Position numbers and translations under genes: made by a program | Notes under the pieces: model-generated | Databases searched by the model: none | What the model was told of the DNA's origin: nothing | The model's input: only the letters and a program-made list of their open reading frames with translations | In this document: piece by piece, positions 1 through 7,359 of the stretch | Layout: every line of letters starts with the position of its first letter | How positions within the stretch are numbered: position 1 is the stretch's first letter | Source: Lachnospiraceae bacterium UBA7202 | GTDB lineage: Bacteria > Bacillota > Clostridia > Lachnospirales > Lachnospiraceae | DNA: 50,860 nt | Direction of reading: 5' to 3' | NCBI GenBank assembly: GCA_002490705.1 | Contig: DKUO01000009.1 | Coordinates: 1,233 to 52,092 of the forward strand

Positions 1-1
1 G

Positions 2-430
2 CACCTCAAAGCCTACGCCTCCACGGATAAACTGCGGAATGAAAAGATTGATCCACGTTTCCGCTATGTCATAAGGGGCTGTGCGCCTTACGTGGAGCTG
101 CTTGGGCAAAAGGAAAACCCGCAGGGGAAAGGCTGGGCTGCAGGGGAGAAATATGGGGAGAAAATCCTCTCCATCCTGAAAGCCGTCAAGGATGAGGGAA
201 AAGTGCAGTTCATGGAGAGCCTTACCATTTCCGCGCCTTACATGGTGCGCGTATCTATTCCCGACCTGAATATCCGCAGAGGCCCCGGAACGTCATACCC
301 AAAGACGGGTAAGTTCACGGGCGTGGGTATTTTTACCGTGGTCGAGGAAAAAGACGGCTGGGGGCTTCTCAAAGCCTATCAGGAAAAGCGGGACGGGTGG
401 ATATCGCTGGCATTTGCCGCAAGGATATAG
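2..430 (+). CDS. Phage-type glucosaminidase/SH3 endolysin, C-terminal part (partial)
   Basis: This reading frame is open from the first bases of the window, so the N-terminus lies outside it. The visible part begins with the tail of what looks like an N-acetylglucosaminidase (an RFRYVIRGCAPYVE stretch followed by YGEKIL, as in phage cell-wall hydrolases). It ends in a bacterial SH3 domain: LNIRRGPGTSYPKTGKF, then a WGLLKAY and GWISLAFA pattern. Such proteins cut peptidoglycan and bind it through SH3. It lies directly before excisionase and integrase genes, which fits the lysis end of a prophage or an element-borne wall hydrolase. The catalytic half is not visible, so the enzyme class is an inference. 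Confidence 0.6.
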   Translation, partial: HLKAYASTDKLRNEKIDPRFRYVIRGCAPYVELLGQKENPQGKGWAAGEKYGEKILSILKAVKDEGKVQFMESLTISAPYMVRVSIPDLNIRRGPGTSYPKTGKFTGVGIFTVVEEKDGWGLLKAYQEKRDGWISLAFAARI

Positions 431-450
431 ATGGAAAGGAAGGGGAATTT

Positions 451-666
451 ATGCAGGAAATAAAAACTGAAAATGTAACGGTGCCAGTCAGTGAGAAATA
501 TATGCTGACCATCCGGGAGGCATCAGTCTATTTCAATATCGGGATTAAGAAGATGAGACGTCTGGCGGAGGATAATGCCGGACGTTTCGCAGTTTTCAGC
601 GGGAACAGGTATCTCATCATCCGCGCGAAATTTGAGAAATTTGTGGAGGAATGTTCCGCGTTATAA
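451..666 (+). CDS. Excisionase, Tn916 Xis type
   Basis: This 71-residue protein has the winged-helix layout of Tn916-family excisionases: YMLTIREASVYFNIGIKKMRRLAEDN, then a basic strand (SGNRYLIIRAKFEKF). Such proteins bend DNA at the element ends and steer the integrase towards excision. I chose the ATG at 451 because GGAAGGGG lies just upstream; an earlier in-frame ATG at 397 overlaps the lysin gene and has no ribosome site. It forms a cassette with the next small DNA-binding protein and the integrase. Confidence 0.8.
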   Translation: MQEIKTENVTVPVSEKYMLTIREASVYFNIGIKKMRRLAEDNAGRFAVFSGNRYLIIRAKFEKFVEECSAL

Positions 667-765
667 ATCCCTTTTATTTGCCGTAAGTAGTTGACTTTTC
701 CCGGCTTTAGAGTGATAGATGTCATGACCGGAAAAACCGGCCACAGGAAAGGAGGAAATGCCAAA

Positions 766-1005
766 ATGAGAAAACCGTCACTTGCACAGAAAGACGTGCT
801 GAACCCGGAGGAGGCAATCGAATATTTCGGCTTCAGCAGGAGGAAATTCAACAGGTTCCTAAAAGACGGGAAATGTAAAAAGTACACTGCTTTATACGGC
901 AGGCGCAGACTGATCCTGCGGAGCGAATTTGAAAAATATCTGGAGGAAAACCCGGAGGTAAAGGAGGGACTGTTAAATGGCGGGAAGAGCAAAGTCACGG
1001 CGTGA
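766..1005 (+). CDS. Second small excisionase-like DNA-binding protein
   Basis: This 79-residue protein resembles the neighbouring excisionase in design: an N-terminal helix-turn-helix (NPEEAIEYFGFSRRKFNRFL) and a basic wing (YGRRRLILRSEFEKYLEE). The ATG at 766 follows AAAGGAGGAAA; the frame stays open upstream to 691 but without a ribosome site. Its end overlaps the integrase start by 29 bases, which suggests translational coupling. It is probably a recombination directionality factor or an early regulator of the element. Two excisionase-like genes in tandem are less common than one. Confidence 0.65.
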   Translation: MRKPSLAQKDVLNPEEAIEYFGFSRRKFNRFLKDGKCKKYTALYGRRRLILRSEFEKYLEENPEVKEGLLNGGKSKVTA

Positions 1006-2251
1006 TTCCAAGCACCGCGTCCTGCGCAGGGGGGAATCCATCCGCGCGGACGGGAAATACCAGTTCAAGTACCATGTAAACGGAAAGCCGCATTTCGTGT
1101 ACAGTTGGCGGCTGGAACCCACAGATACCCTCCCGGTGGGAAAGAAACCCTGTTTATCGCTGCGGGAACTGGAAAAGCAGATCGGATATGACCTTGATTC
1201 CCTTTCGGACCCTCTGGGGAAAAACATTACGGTTGGGGAGTTGGTGGAGCGGTACCTTGCAACGAAAACGGCGGTCAAGCCGAACACGCTCATGAATTAT
1301 AAATTTGTGCAGAACGTCCTCAAAGGCGAAACTTTTAATGACAAAAAGATTTCACAGATAAAAACATCGGATGCAAAACTGTTCCTGATAAAGCTCCAGC
1401 AGGACGGGCGGCATTACAGCACCGTCAAGACCGTACGGGGCGTCCTGCGCCCGGCTTTCCAGATGGCGGTTGACGATGACGTGCTGCTGAAAAATCCCTT
1501 CGGCTTTGAGCTTGCCGGAGTGGTGGTCAATGACAGCATGACGAGGGAAGCCATTACAAAAGAGCAGATGCGAAAGTTCTTAAAATTCGTGCATGATGAC
1601 AATGTTTATTACAAGTATTACGAAGTGGTCTATATCCTTTTCCACACAGGGATGCGTATCTCGGAATTCTGTGGATTAACGCTGCGGGATATTGACTTAG
1701 AAAACAAGGTCGTTAATATCGACCACCAGCTCCAGCGGACTTCCGACATGAGGCTGGTCATTGAATCTACAAAGACGAATGCGGGGACAAGGAAACTGCC
1801 CATGACGGAGGATGTGGCGCAGTGTTTCCGGGCGATCATTGAGGACAGGGAAGAACCGAAATGCGAGAGGGTGGTGGACGGCTATGCGGGATTCCTGTTC
1901 ACAGACAAGAACGGCTACCCGGAAGTAGCCATGCATTGGGAACACCGCTTCAACCACATGGTCAAGAGGTACAATGATATCTACCGGGTGCAGATGCCGA
2001 ACATCACGCCCCATGTCTGCCGCCATACCTACTGCAGCAACATGGCAAAATCCGGCATGAATCCCAAGACGCTACAATACTTGATGGGGCATAGCGATAT
2101 CGGGGTGACGTTAAATACCTACACGCATCTTGGCCTGGAGGATGCCACAGACGAGCTGAAACGGATGGAAGAACTGGAGAATGCTAGAAAGGAGCTGGAA
2201 AAGAATAAAGAGGAGAAACCTGTGTCACAGAAAATGTTCCGGGCAATCTAA
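977..2251 (+). CDS. Tyrosine recombinase/integrase, Tn916 Int family
   Basis: This 424-residue site-specific recombinase integrates and excises the mobile element. An N-terminal AT-rich-binding domain (about residues 15-75) and a SAM-like core-binding domain (about 83-175) precede the catalytic domain. The active-site residues are visible: R227 (HTGMRISEF), K266 (ESTKT), H346 and R349 (TPHVCRHTY), H372 (MGHSDI) and the nucleophile Y382 (NTYTHL). The length is close to the roughly 405 residues of Tn916 Int. It overlaps the preceding small gene and is followed by a strong terminator, so it closes the xis-int operon. An attachment site is expected downstream. Confidence 0.93.
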   Translation: MAGRAKSRRDSKHRVLRRGESIRADGKYQFKYHVNGKPHFVYSWRLEPTDTLPVGKKPCLSLRELEKQIGYDLDSLSDPLGKNITVGELVERYLATKTAVKPNTLMNYKFVQNVLKGETFNDKKISQIKTSDAKLFLIKLQQDGRHYSTVKTVRGVLRPAFQMAVDDDVLLKNPFGFELAGVVVNDSMTREAITKEQMRKFLKFVHDDNVYYKYYEVVYILFHTGMRISEFCGLTLRDIDLENKVVNIDHQLQRTSDMRLVIESTKTNAGTRKLPMTEDVAQCFRAIIEDREEPKCERVVDGYAGFLFTDKNGYPEVAMHWEHRFNHMVKRYNDIYRVQMPNITPHVCRHTYCSNMAKSGMNPKTLQYLMGHSDIGVTLNTYTHLGLEDATDELKRMEELENARKELEKNKEEKPVSQKMFRAI

Positions 2252-2270
2252 TAAAGAAAGAACAGTCTGC

Positions 2271-2295
2271 GCCCTGCTTCGGCAGGGCATTTTTT
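2271..2295 (+). terminator. Rho-independent terminator after the integrase
   Basis: GCCCTGC, a TTCG tetraloop and GCAGGGC form a perfect 7-bp stem, followed by A and six T residues. It lies 20 bases after the integrase stop codon and ends that operon. Confidence 0.93.
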
Positions 2296-2372
2296 ATGGA
2301 TAATGGATAATATGATAATTTTCCTTTTTAATAATTCTTGTAGAGTCGATATTTTAAATAGTCAATATAAAT

Positions 2373-2380
2373 GGTATAAT
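2373..2380 (+). promoter_or_regulatory. Extended -10 promoter for the AT-rich cargo gene
   Basis: TGGTATAAT (extended -10, with TATAAT at 2375-2380) lies 82 bases before the start codon of the next gene. No good -35 is seen 17 bases upstream, which suits an extended -10 promoter. It would give the cargo gene its own transcription, independent of the integrase. Confidence 0.5.
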
Positions 2381-2461
2381 TCTTTTTAGGATTGTTTCTA
2401 TTTGAAATTTAAGTAAGAATAAAATTGATATGAATAAATATGTAATAAGGGGATTTATTGG

Positions 2462-3844
2462 ATGGAAACTATTGAATATCTTTTTAAGAATCTTGGTATA
2501 GAAGAAGGGCAGGTGAAAGAACCCGATCTGTTTTTGAGAAATTTTCTTTATACAACAATAGCCGCTCGTAAAGACTTACTGGAAATCAGTGAAAGACAGC
2601 GATATATCGAAAAAAGAATCAAAAAGGAATCCGATCACGATTCATATTATTATAAAAAGCTAGAATACTTTAGAAAAATAAATAAAGAAGCAAAAGAAGA
2701 AATTGTAAAATACATATGTTATGGACAAAAGGACTATGTTCAAAAAATAAAGATTACATACAATGACTTAATTGATAGGGATGCTGAAAATAAAATGTGG
2801 TTGTATGGGCGCATATATGATTATAGATTGAATGCTCGTTTTTATGATTCGGAATATGACTTTTCTTCATGCGTAAAGTTCTATAATATTCCAGGAGTTG
2901 GGTCCTTAGATTTTATGTCTAACATTGAAAAACATATTAAACTGAAAAGAACAAGTTTGGAAGATTACAATCAAGAAATAATTAGATTAGTTGATGAAAG
3001 TAATATGGTTTCGGATATGAAATTGCGTGTTGAATCAAATTATCATATCCATGTACGCAAAGAAATATTTGAGACTATGGAGGTGTTGTTTAGTGAGAAG
3101 AAATATTTGGCATTTATTACAATGGCAGCAATTCAATTAGAAGGAATTTTTAATGATTTGGTTGGTATTAGATTTGGGCGAAAAGAAAAACAGGGTACAT
3201 TGGTTGAGAAAGTAAGTAGAGCATTTAAGGATGATAGCTTTTTAAAGTTGATTTTGTATCCATATTTTGCATTTGATATACCTAATTTGAGAAATGAAAT
3301 AGCACATAAAGGAATTGTGGAGGTACAAGATATAAAGCAAACGGCTTATAATTTAGTCTTGGATTTGAATTGTATTCTTTATGTGACGGAAAGAGCAAGC
3401 ACAGATAAATTCAGGAAATTCATTAAAATTTATGAGAAGTTGATAGGAATAGAAGAAAATAGGGAAATTGCAAATTGTATTGCAAATGAACTTTATAAGA
3501 GCAAGGATATTGCATATGAATTCTTCTGGGAACTTTTACTAGATCCAGAAATGTATAAAGAGGAATTGGATTATTATATTCCAGATGATTTGAATGAGGA
3601 TGAGGTATGTTTAAAAGATATTGTCTATTTTATTTCTAGTCAAGTAAAAGGTGAGGCATTTTGGGATGTTTTGTTGGAAACTTGCGATGAGTATTTATTA
3701 AGAGATAAAAAACAAGATAAAGAATTAATTAGTTTTATTGAAAATATGGAAAAGCGGTATATAGGAATTCTTGAAGGTACAGCTAAACAGAAATGTTGTC
3801 AGGTAAATGCAAAGTTAATGGAAATAAAAAGAAGTAATGAATAA
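2462..3844 (+). CDS. Uncharacterised cargo protein with HEPN-type R-N-X3-H motif
   Basis: I do not recognise this 460-residue protein as a named family. It is much richer in A and T than its neighbours, which suggests recent transfer. The only recognisable signature is around residues 221-284: a helix (MAAIQLEGIFNDLVGIRFG) followed by NLRNEIAHKG, with R277 and H282 in the R-X4-H spacing used by HEPN RNases of toxin and abortive-infection systems. No signal peptide or membrane segment is visible; the N-terminal 100 residues are lysine- and glutamate-rich helices. It sits between an integrase and the likely element end, a usual place for defence cargo. Start: ATG at 2462 with GGGG about 9 bases upstream. 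A defence role is inferred. Confidence 0.6.
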   Translation: METIEYLFKNLGIEEGQVKEPDLFLRNFLYTTIAARKDLLEISERQRYIEKRIKKESDHDSYYYKKLEYFRKINKEAKEEIVKYICYGQKDYVQKIKITYNDLIDRDAENKMWLYGRIYDYRLNARFYDSEYDFSSCVKFYNIPGVGSLDFMSNIEKHIKLKRTSLEDYNQEIIRLVDESNMVSDMKLRVESNYHIHVRKEIFETMEVLFSEKKYLAFITMAAIQLEGIFNDLVGIRFGRKEKQGTLVEKVSRAFKDDSFLKLILYPYFAFDIPNLRNEIAHKGIVEVQDIKQTAYNLVLDLNCILYVTERASTDKFRKFIKIYEKLIGIEENREIANCIANELYKSKDIAYEFFWELLLDPEMYKEELDYYIPDDLNEDEVCLKDIVYFISSQVKGEAFWDVLLETCDEYLLRDKKQDKELISFIENMEKRYIGILEGTAKQKCCQVNAKLMEIKRSNE

Positions 3845-3887
3845 GTTGATATTTCAATAGGTTAACGAAATTTAATTGAATGCAGAA

Positions 3888-3906
3888 AAAAGTTCTATGA
3901 ACTTTT
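3888..3906 (+). terminator. AT-rich hairpin after the cargo gene
   Basis: AAAAGTTC, TAT and GAACTTTT form a perfect 8-bp inverted repeat with a 3-base loop, 44 bases after the cargo stop codon. It is weak as a terminator because the stem is AT-rich. Confidence 0.35.
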
Positions 3907-3951
3907 AAATATCTGTTTCGGTAAGAATCTGATTTATGCTAAAACCCCACA

Positions 3952-3992
3952 GTAGTAAAAACCCCCAATTCCTACTACGTTTTTACTACGAT
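3952..3992. repeat. Inverted/direct repeat cluster near the element border (possible attachment region)
   Basis: GTAGTAAAAAC and GTTTTTACTAC form an 11-bp inverted repeat, and a TACTACG heptamer occurs twice within it. The cluster lies between the AT-rich cargo gene and the ribosome site of the chromosomal phosphatase gene, where the element should end. It could carry the right attachment site or a terminator. The left end of the element is outside the window, so no direct repeat can be matched. Confidence 0.3.
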
Positions 3993-4128
3993 TGACGGAA
4001 TCAATATGCCCCGTTTTGCCTCGATTTGCTTATTTCGTTACATTTTTCACAATCTCCACGAAAAATCCAAACCCCGCAAATCGTGCCAAAACACGGCAAA
4101 TCAGAGCATTTCAGGAGGAAAAATAAAC

Positions 4129-4581
4129 ATGATTTCGATACTTTTTGTGTGCCATGGAAATATTTGCAGAAGCACCATGGCCCAGAGCATCCTCACCCAC
4201 ATGGTAAAAGAACGCGGATTATCCGCCTCCTTCTACATCGACTCCGCGGCCACCAGCCGGGAGGAGATCGGCAATCCGCCTCACTATGGGACTGTGGGAA
4301 AACTTCGGCAGGTCGGTATCCCGCTGGTGCCCCACAGGGCGCGCCAGATGACGAAGCAGGATTATAAGGAGTTTGATTACCTGATCGGCATGGACGATGC
4401 CAATGTCCGTAATATGGAGCGGATTGCCGGCGGTGACCCGGAGCACAAAATATATAAACTTCTGGAATTTGCGGGAAGCGGCAGGGCCATTGCCGACCCT
4501 TGGTATACGGGAAATTTTGATGTGACTTATGACGACGTTATAGAGGGTTGTGAGGCCCTGTTACAGAAACTTCTCTCCTGA
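4129..4581 (+). CDS. Low-molecular-weight protein-tyrosine phosphatase
   Basis: This 150-residue cytoplasmic enzyme removes phosphate from phosphotyrosine or phosphoarginine through a phosphocysteine intermediate. The P-loop C-X5-R is at C8-R14 (VCHGNICRST) and the general-acid aspartate is D123 in the ADPWYTG motif. Length and motif order are typical of the family. I place the start at the ATG at 4129 because AGGAGG lies 9 bases upstream and the catalytic loop then begins at residue 8; the frame is open back to 4006 without a ribosome site. It is the first clearly chromosomal gene after the mobile element. Confidence 0.93.
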   Translation: MISILFVCHGNICRSTMAQSILTHMVKERGLSASFYIDSAATSREEIGNPPHYGTVGKLRQVGIPLVPHRARQMTKQDYKEFDYLIGMDDANVRNMERIAGGDPEHKIYKLLEFAGSGRAIADPWYTGNFDVTYDDVIEGCEALLQKLLS

Positions 4582-4651
4582 GAGCGGGAACAGGAAGGCA
4601 TATATTGTCGCAAGTGGTTTGATTTCTGTAGCGAATAGAAGTTATTTTCCT

Positions 4652-4678
4652 TAAGAAAAAGGGAAAAACGGCCGATAT
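4652..4678 (+). promoter_or_regulatory. Sigma-D/sigma-28 (FliA type) promoter candidate
   Basis: TAAG, 15 bases, then GCCGATAT. This matches the Bacillus SigD consensus (TAAA, 14-16 bases, GCCGATAT) at 11 of 12 positions. It lies 84 bases before the start codon of a three-gene operon of unknown function. If used, it would place that operon under motility control. Confidence 0.6.
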
Positions 4679-4762
4679 TTATTACAGTAAAGCCGGATGT
4701 GTGAGAGAAAAGGACACGAAACCGTGAAATGCCATAAGACCATTAGACAGGGAGAGGAAAGG

Positions 4763-5821
4763 ATGCAGATCAGAGCGAACGATACGGGAAATCAGGGAAT
4801 CAATATAAATGTTCAAGAGCAGGCGAAGGCAGGAGAGAAGAGCGGACAGAAAGCGGCAAAACAGCAGAGAAAGGCGACTATTTTTGCGGGAGATCTGCCC
4901 TTACATAAGGATTCCATCACGCTGCGCAGACAGCAGGCGCAGAAAAAAGCGATGGAGTTTGTACAGAATGCGTGGAGCGCTGATCGAAAGACTGACCAGA
5001 GTATAGCGGAATATGAGTCGCTTGCGCAGGACAAGAAACAGGAGATCAAGCTGAATCGCGACAAAATTTTGGAATGCCGGGACAGAAAGGAAAATCTGCG
5101 GGAAGGCTATGGCGTGGAGAAGGATTCTCAGGAGCAGAAGGACCTGGAACTTCTGGAGCGTCTGCATTATCCCAATAACGGTCAATTTGCAGAATTTGAT
5201 TTTACAGAAGAAGAGCAGGAGAGACTGAAGGAATTAGAGAGCGAACCGCTGACAGAATACCAGCAGAAATGCCTCGAAATTGATGGTGAGGAACAGATAT
5301 TCAAGATCCGTGCAGGCAATGCAGAATCGACTCTTGAGGCGTATAACGGCGCAGTCAGATCCATCAAGCAGGAGCGTCTGAAACACCACGAAATGACAGA
5401 TGCGCAGAATAATGCGAAGAAGGTGATGGATGAGGCGAGCAAGGATATTCAGGGAATGATCTGGGACGAGGCCAAGGATCAGGTGGACGAAACCTACGAG
5501 GAGCAGAGAGAGGAAGCGAAGGAGAAGGCCGAGGAGAAGGAAGAGCAGGAGGAAAAGATCGAACTTCGCAAGGAACAGAAGGAGTTGATGGAAGCCCGGG
5601 TTGAGGAGATCAGGGAAGACAGCAACGAGGCGGAAGCGGCACAGAAAAAGCAGGAGCGGGATGCCAGAGAGGAAGCCGAGCTGTTGGGCGATATGGCGGA
5701 TGCGGGTCTGAATGTGGCCGGCGCAAGCGATACGGTGAAGGCTGAGATCAAGGATATGTTGAACAAGTTAAAGCTTGTGGAGGCTGATATCAAGGGGATA
5801 GAGGTTGACGAAGAAGTATAG
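4763..5821 (+). CDS. Coiled-coil protein of unknown function
   Basis: I do not recognise this 352-residue protein. It is strongly charged and almost entirely predicted helix, with long coiled coils rich in glutamate, lysine and glutamine. Residues around 225-300 are close to pure E/K/R repeats. There is no signal peptide and no membrane segment. The start is the ATG at 4763 with GAGAGGAAAGG upstream. It is the first gene of a three-gene run (next gene 19 bases downstream) preceded by a sigma-D-like promoter, so a flagellum-linked scaffold or accessory role is possible. That role is inferred. Confidence 0.65.
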   Translation: MQIRANDTGNQGININVQEQAKAGEKSGQKAAKQQRKATIFAGDLPLHKDSITLRRQQAQKKAMEFVQNAWSADRKTDQSIAEYESLAQDKKQEIKLNRDKILECRDRKENLREGYGVEKDSQEQKDLELLERLHYPNNGQFAEFDFTEEEQERLKELESEPLTEYQQKCLEIDGEEQIFKIRAGNAESTLEAYNGAVRSIKQERLKHHEMTDAQNNAKKVMDEASKDIQGMIWDEAKDQVDETYEEQREEAKEKAEEKEEQEEKIELRKEQKELMEARVEEIREDSNEAEAAQKKQERDAREEAELLGDMADAGLNVAGASDTVKAEIKDMLNKLKLVEADIKGIEVDEEV

Positions 5822-5840
5822 ACATCATTAGGAGGAAATC

Positions 5841-6605
5841 ATGAGAGTTACAAGAAACTACAGAAACGGTATGGTAAATTTCAGAAAGAATAACAACAAA
5901 TCGGAGGTGGAGTCTTTGGTGAACACCTTGCGGCTTAACAGCGCAAAAAGACGCTCCAATACGCTTTCCAGTATTCTGGGCGGCAGCAGCAAAAGCGCTT
6001 CGGCAAGCGGCCGGTTTGACACAAACCGCCTGTTTGACAGAAATACGGTGACTTCCACTGAGAAACCGCAGAAGTTCTATTATGATATGCAGTACCATGC
6101 AAAACAGGTAGGGGAGTATGCGGATGCTTTGCAGAGCAGTAATAAGGATTCCAAGGAGGAATCTATCTACGATAAGGCGAAAAAGAGCGGCAGCACGGAA
6201 GAAATCGTATCGAATATTAAGAGCTTTGTGAACCAATACAATAATATGTTGGAGGATTTGGAGGAGTCCGGCTCGAGATCGGATACCATACTTCGAACCC
6301 AGTTTGACACGCTGGCCAGAGCGGCGGAAAAGGATCTGGCTGCTACGGGTGTGACCAAAAGAGCGGACGGAACTCTTGAAATCGACGAGAAGAAGCTGGA
6401 AGCGGCGGACGTAGAAACGTTGGAAAAGGTGTGGGGCGGAAGCGGTTTTTCTTTAAAAGCAGGCGCCAAGGCGGGTACGGTGGAAGCGACGGCGGAACGC
6501 AACATCGAGGCGGAAAAGAGCAGTACCTACAGTCCTTTTAACAGAACAAACCTGTACGGCAACAGCACAAGAAGCTCGGGGAACTATTTTAATTACAGGA
6601 GATAA
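5841..6605 (+). CDS. Unknown protein with a FliD/flagellin-like segment
   Basis: This 254-residue protein follows the coiled-coil gene by 19 bases and has a good ribosome site (AGGAGG). The middle part (about residues 112-190) reads IVSNIKSFVNQYNNMLEDLEESG, then a stretch ending DGTLEIDEKKLEAA. That pattern resembles the part of FliD/flagellin-type proteins where an F-V-X-X-Y-N-X-M/L helix precedes the D-G-X-L-X-I-D/N-X-X-K-L element. The ends are serine- and asparagine-rich and probably disordered. No signal peptide is visible, as for proteins exported by the flagellar type III route. Its identity is unproven. Confidence 0.6.
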   Translation: MRVTRNYRNGMVNFRKNNNKSEVESLVNTLRLNSAKRRSNTLSSILGGSSKSASASGRFDTNRLFDRNTVTSTEKPQKFYYDMQYHAKQVGEYADALQSSNKDSKEESIYDKAKKSGSTEEIVSNIKSFVNQYNNMLEDLEESGSRSDTILRTQFDTLARAAEKDLAATGVTKRADGTLEIDEKKLEAADVETLEKVWGGSGFSLKAGAKAGTVEATAERNIEAEKSSTYSPFNRTNLYGNSTRSSGNYFNYRR

Positions 6606-6616
6606 AACGGGTCGAT

Positions 6617-7357
6617 ATGTTGGAGCATGTGAACTGGGTACAACAGAATGAAGACTATGCCACAAGATATCATGTGCTTCAGTGGAAAACTTCTCATTTT
6701 CACGAACCCTATTCCCGTCATGTATCGGCAGGCATGAAGCAAAACCAGAGCGGGGGAGCTGTCTTGCAAGCAAAGGAAATACAGAGCGAGACGGAGGGTC
6801 TGGGTCTCGGGCAGTCTGACCGGGCCGGAAGCGGCAGGCTGGGAATTGGCCTTGGTTTGGAGGAGTCTCTTGCAAATGCCGTTGCGGGAAATGAGAGAGG
6901 GCGTGACGGAGTGACGATATCCGCTCACGGAGCAAGGGTGCAGGAAGCCGGGGCGGAAGCGGTGCAGACGGCAGTGCAGAGTACGGTTCTTGTGCGGATG
7001 CATGCGCTGGAAAATACGGTGACGCCAGCTTCCTTAAAGGAAACGGTAAGCGATGCTGAGCACAGAGAACAGGCGGACAGGGAAAATACGACAGTAGCGC
7101 AGGCAGGCCGTGGGAATATTCGTAACCGCCTGCGGGAGAGCGCGGCGCGTCTCATGGAAGCGTACCGGAGACAAAAAGAAAAAGCGGCAAAAAAGATACC
7201 GCTCATGCAGATAAAACCCCAAAAGCAAGAGGAGAAAGTACGGAAGGGAACAAGGACGGCCGACAGGGAAGCCATGCTTGCCATGCAGGCCGAGAATCAT
7301 TACCTTCTGGATTCTTATGATCAAAACGGAAATTACAGTATGCTGGGGAAAAAATAA
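6617..7357 (+). CDS. Unknown protein, third gene of the putative sigma-D operon
   Basis: I do not recognise this 246-residue protein. It begins 11 bases after the preceding stop codon, with AGGAGA further upstream. The sequence is rich in Q, A, E and R. It has a helical, strongly basic C-terminal region (about residues 170-225, including RLMEAYRRQKEKAAKK) and ends in a short tail with NHYLLDSYDQNGNY. There is no membrane segment. It converges on the aldo/keto reductase gene with only 2 bases between stop codons. Its role is presumably linked to the two genes before it. Confidence 0.55.
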   Translation: MLEHVNWVQQNEDYATRYHVLQWKTSHFHEPYSRHVSAGMKQNQSGGAVLQAKEIQSETEGLGLGQSDRAGSGRLGIGLGLEESLANAVAGNERGRDGVTISAHGARVQEAGAEAVQTAVQSTVLVRMHALENTVTPASLKETVSDAEHREQADRENTTVAQAGRGNIRNRLRESAARLMEAYRRQKEKAAKKIPLMQIKPQKQEEKVRKGTRTADREAMLAMQAENHYLLDSYDQNGNYSMLGKK

Positions 7358-7359
7358 TA

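Noticed and set aside
4026..4367. Plus-strand 113-codon frame over the phosphatase gene
   Set aside because: It is an out-of-frame reading of the low-molecular-weight phosphatase and its upstream region, without a ribosome site.
5494..5793. Serine-rich minus-strand frame
   Set aside because: It is the antisense of Glu/Lys-rich coiled-coil codons and has no start signal.
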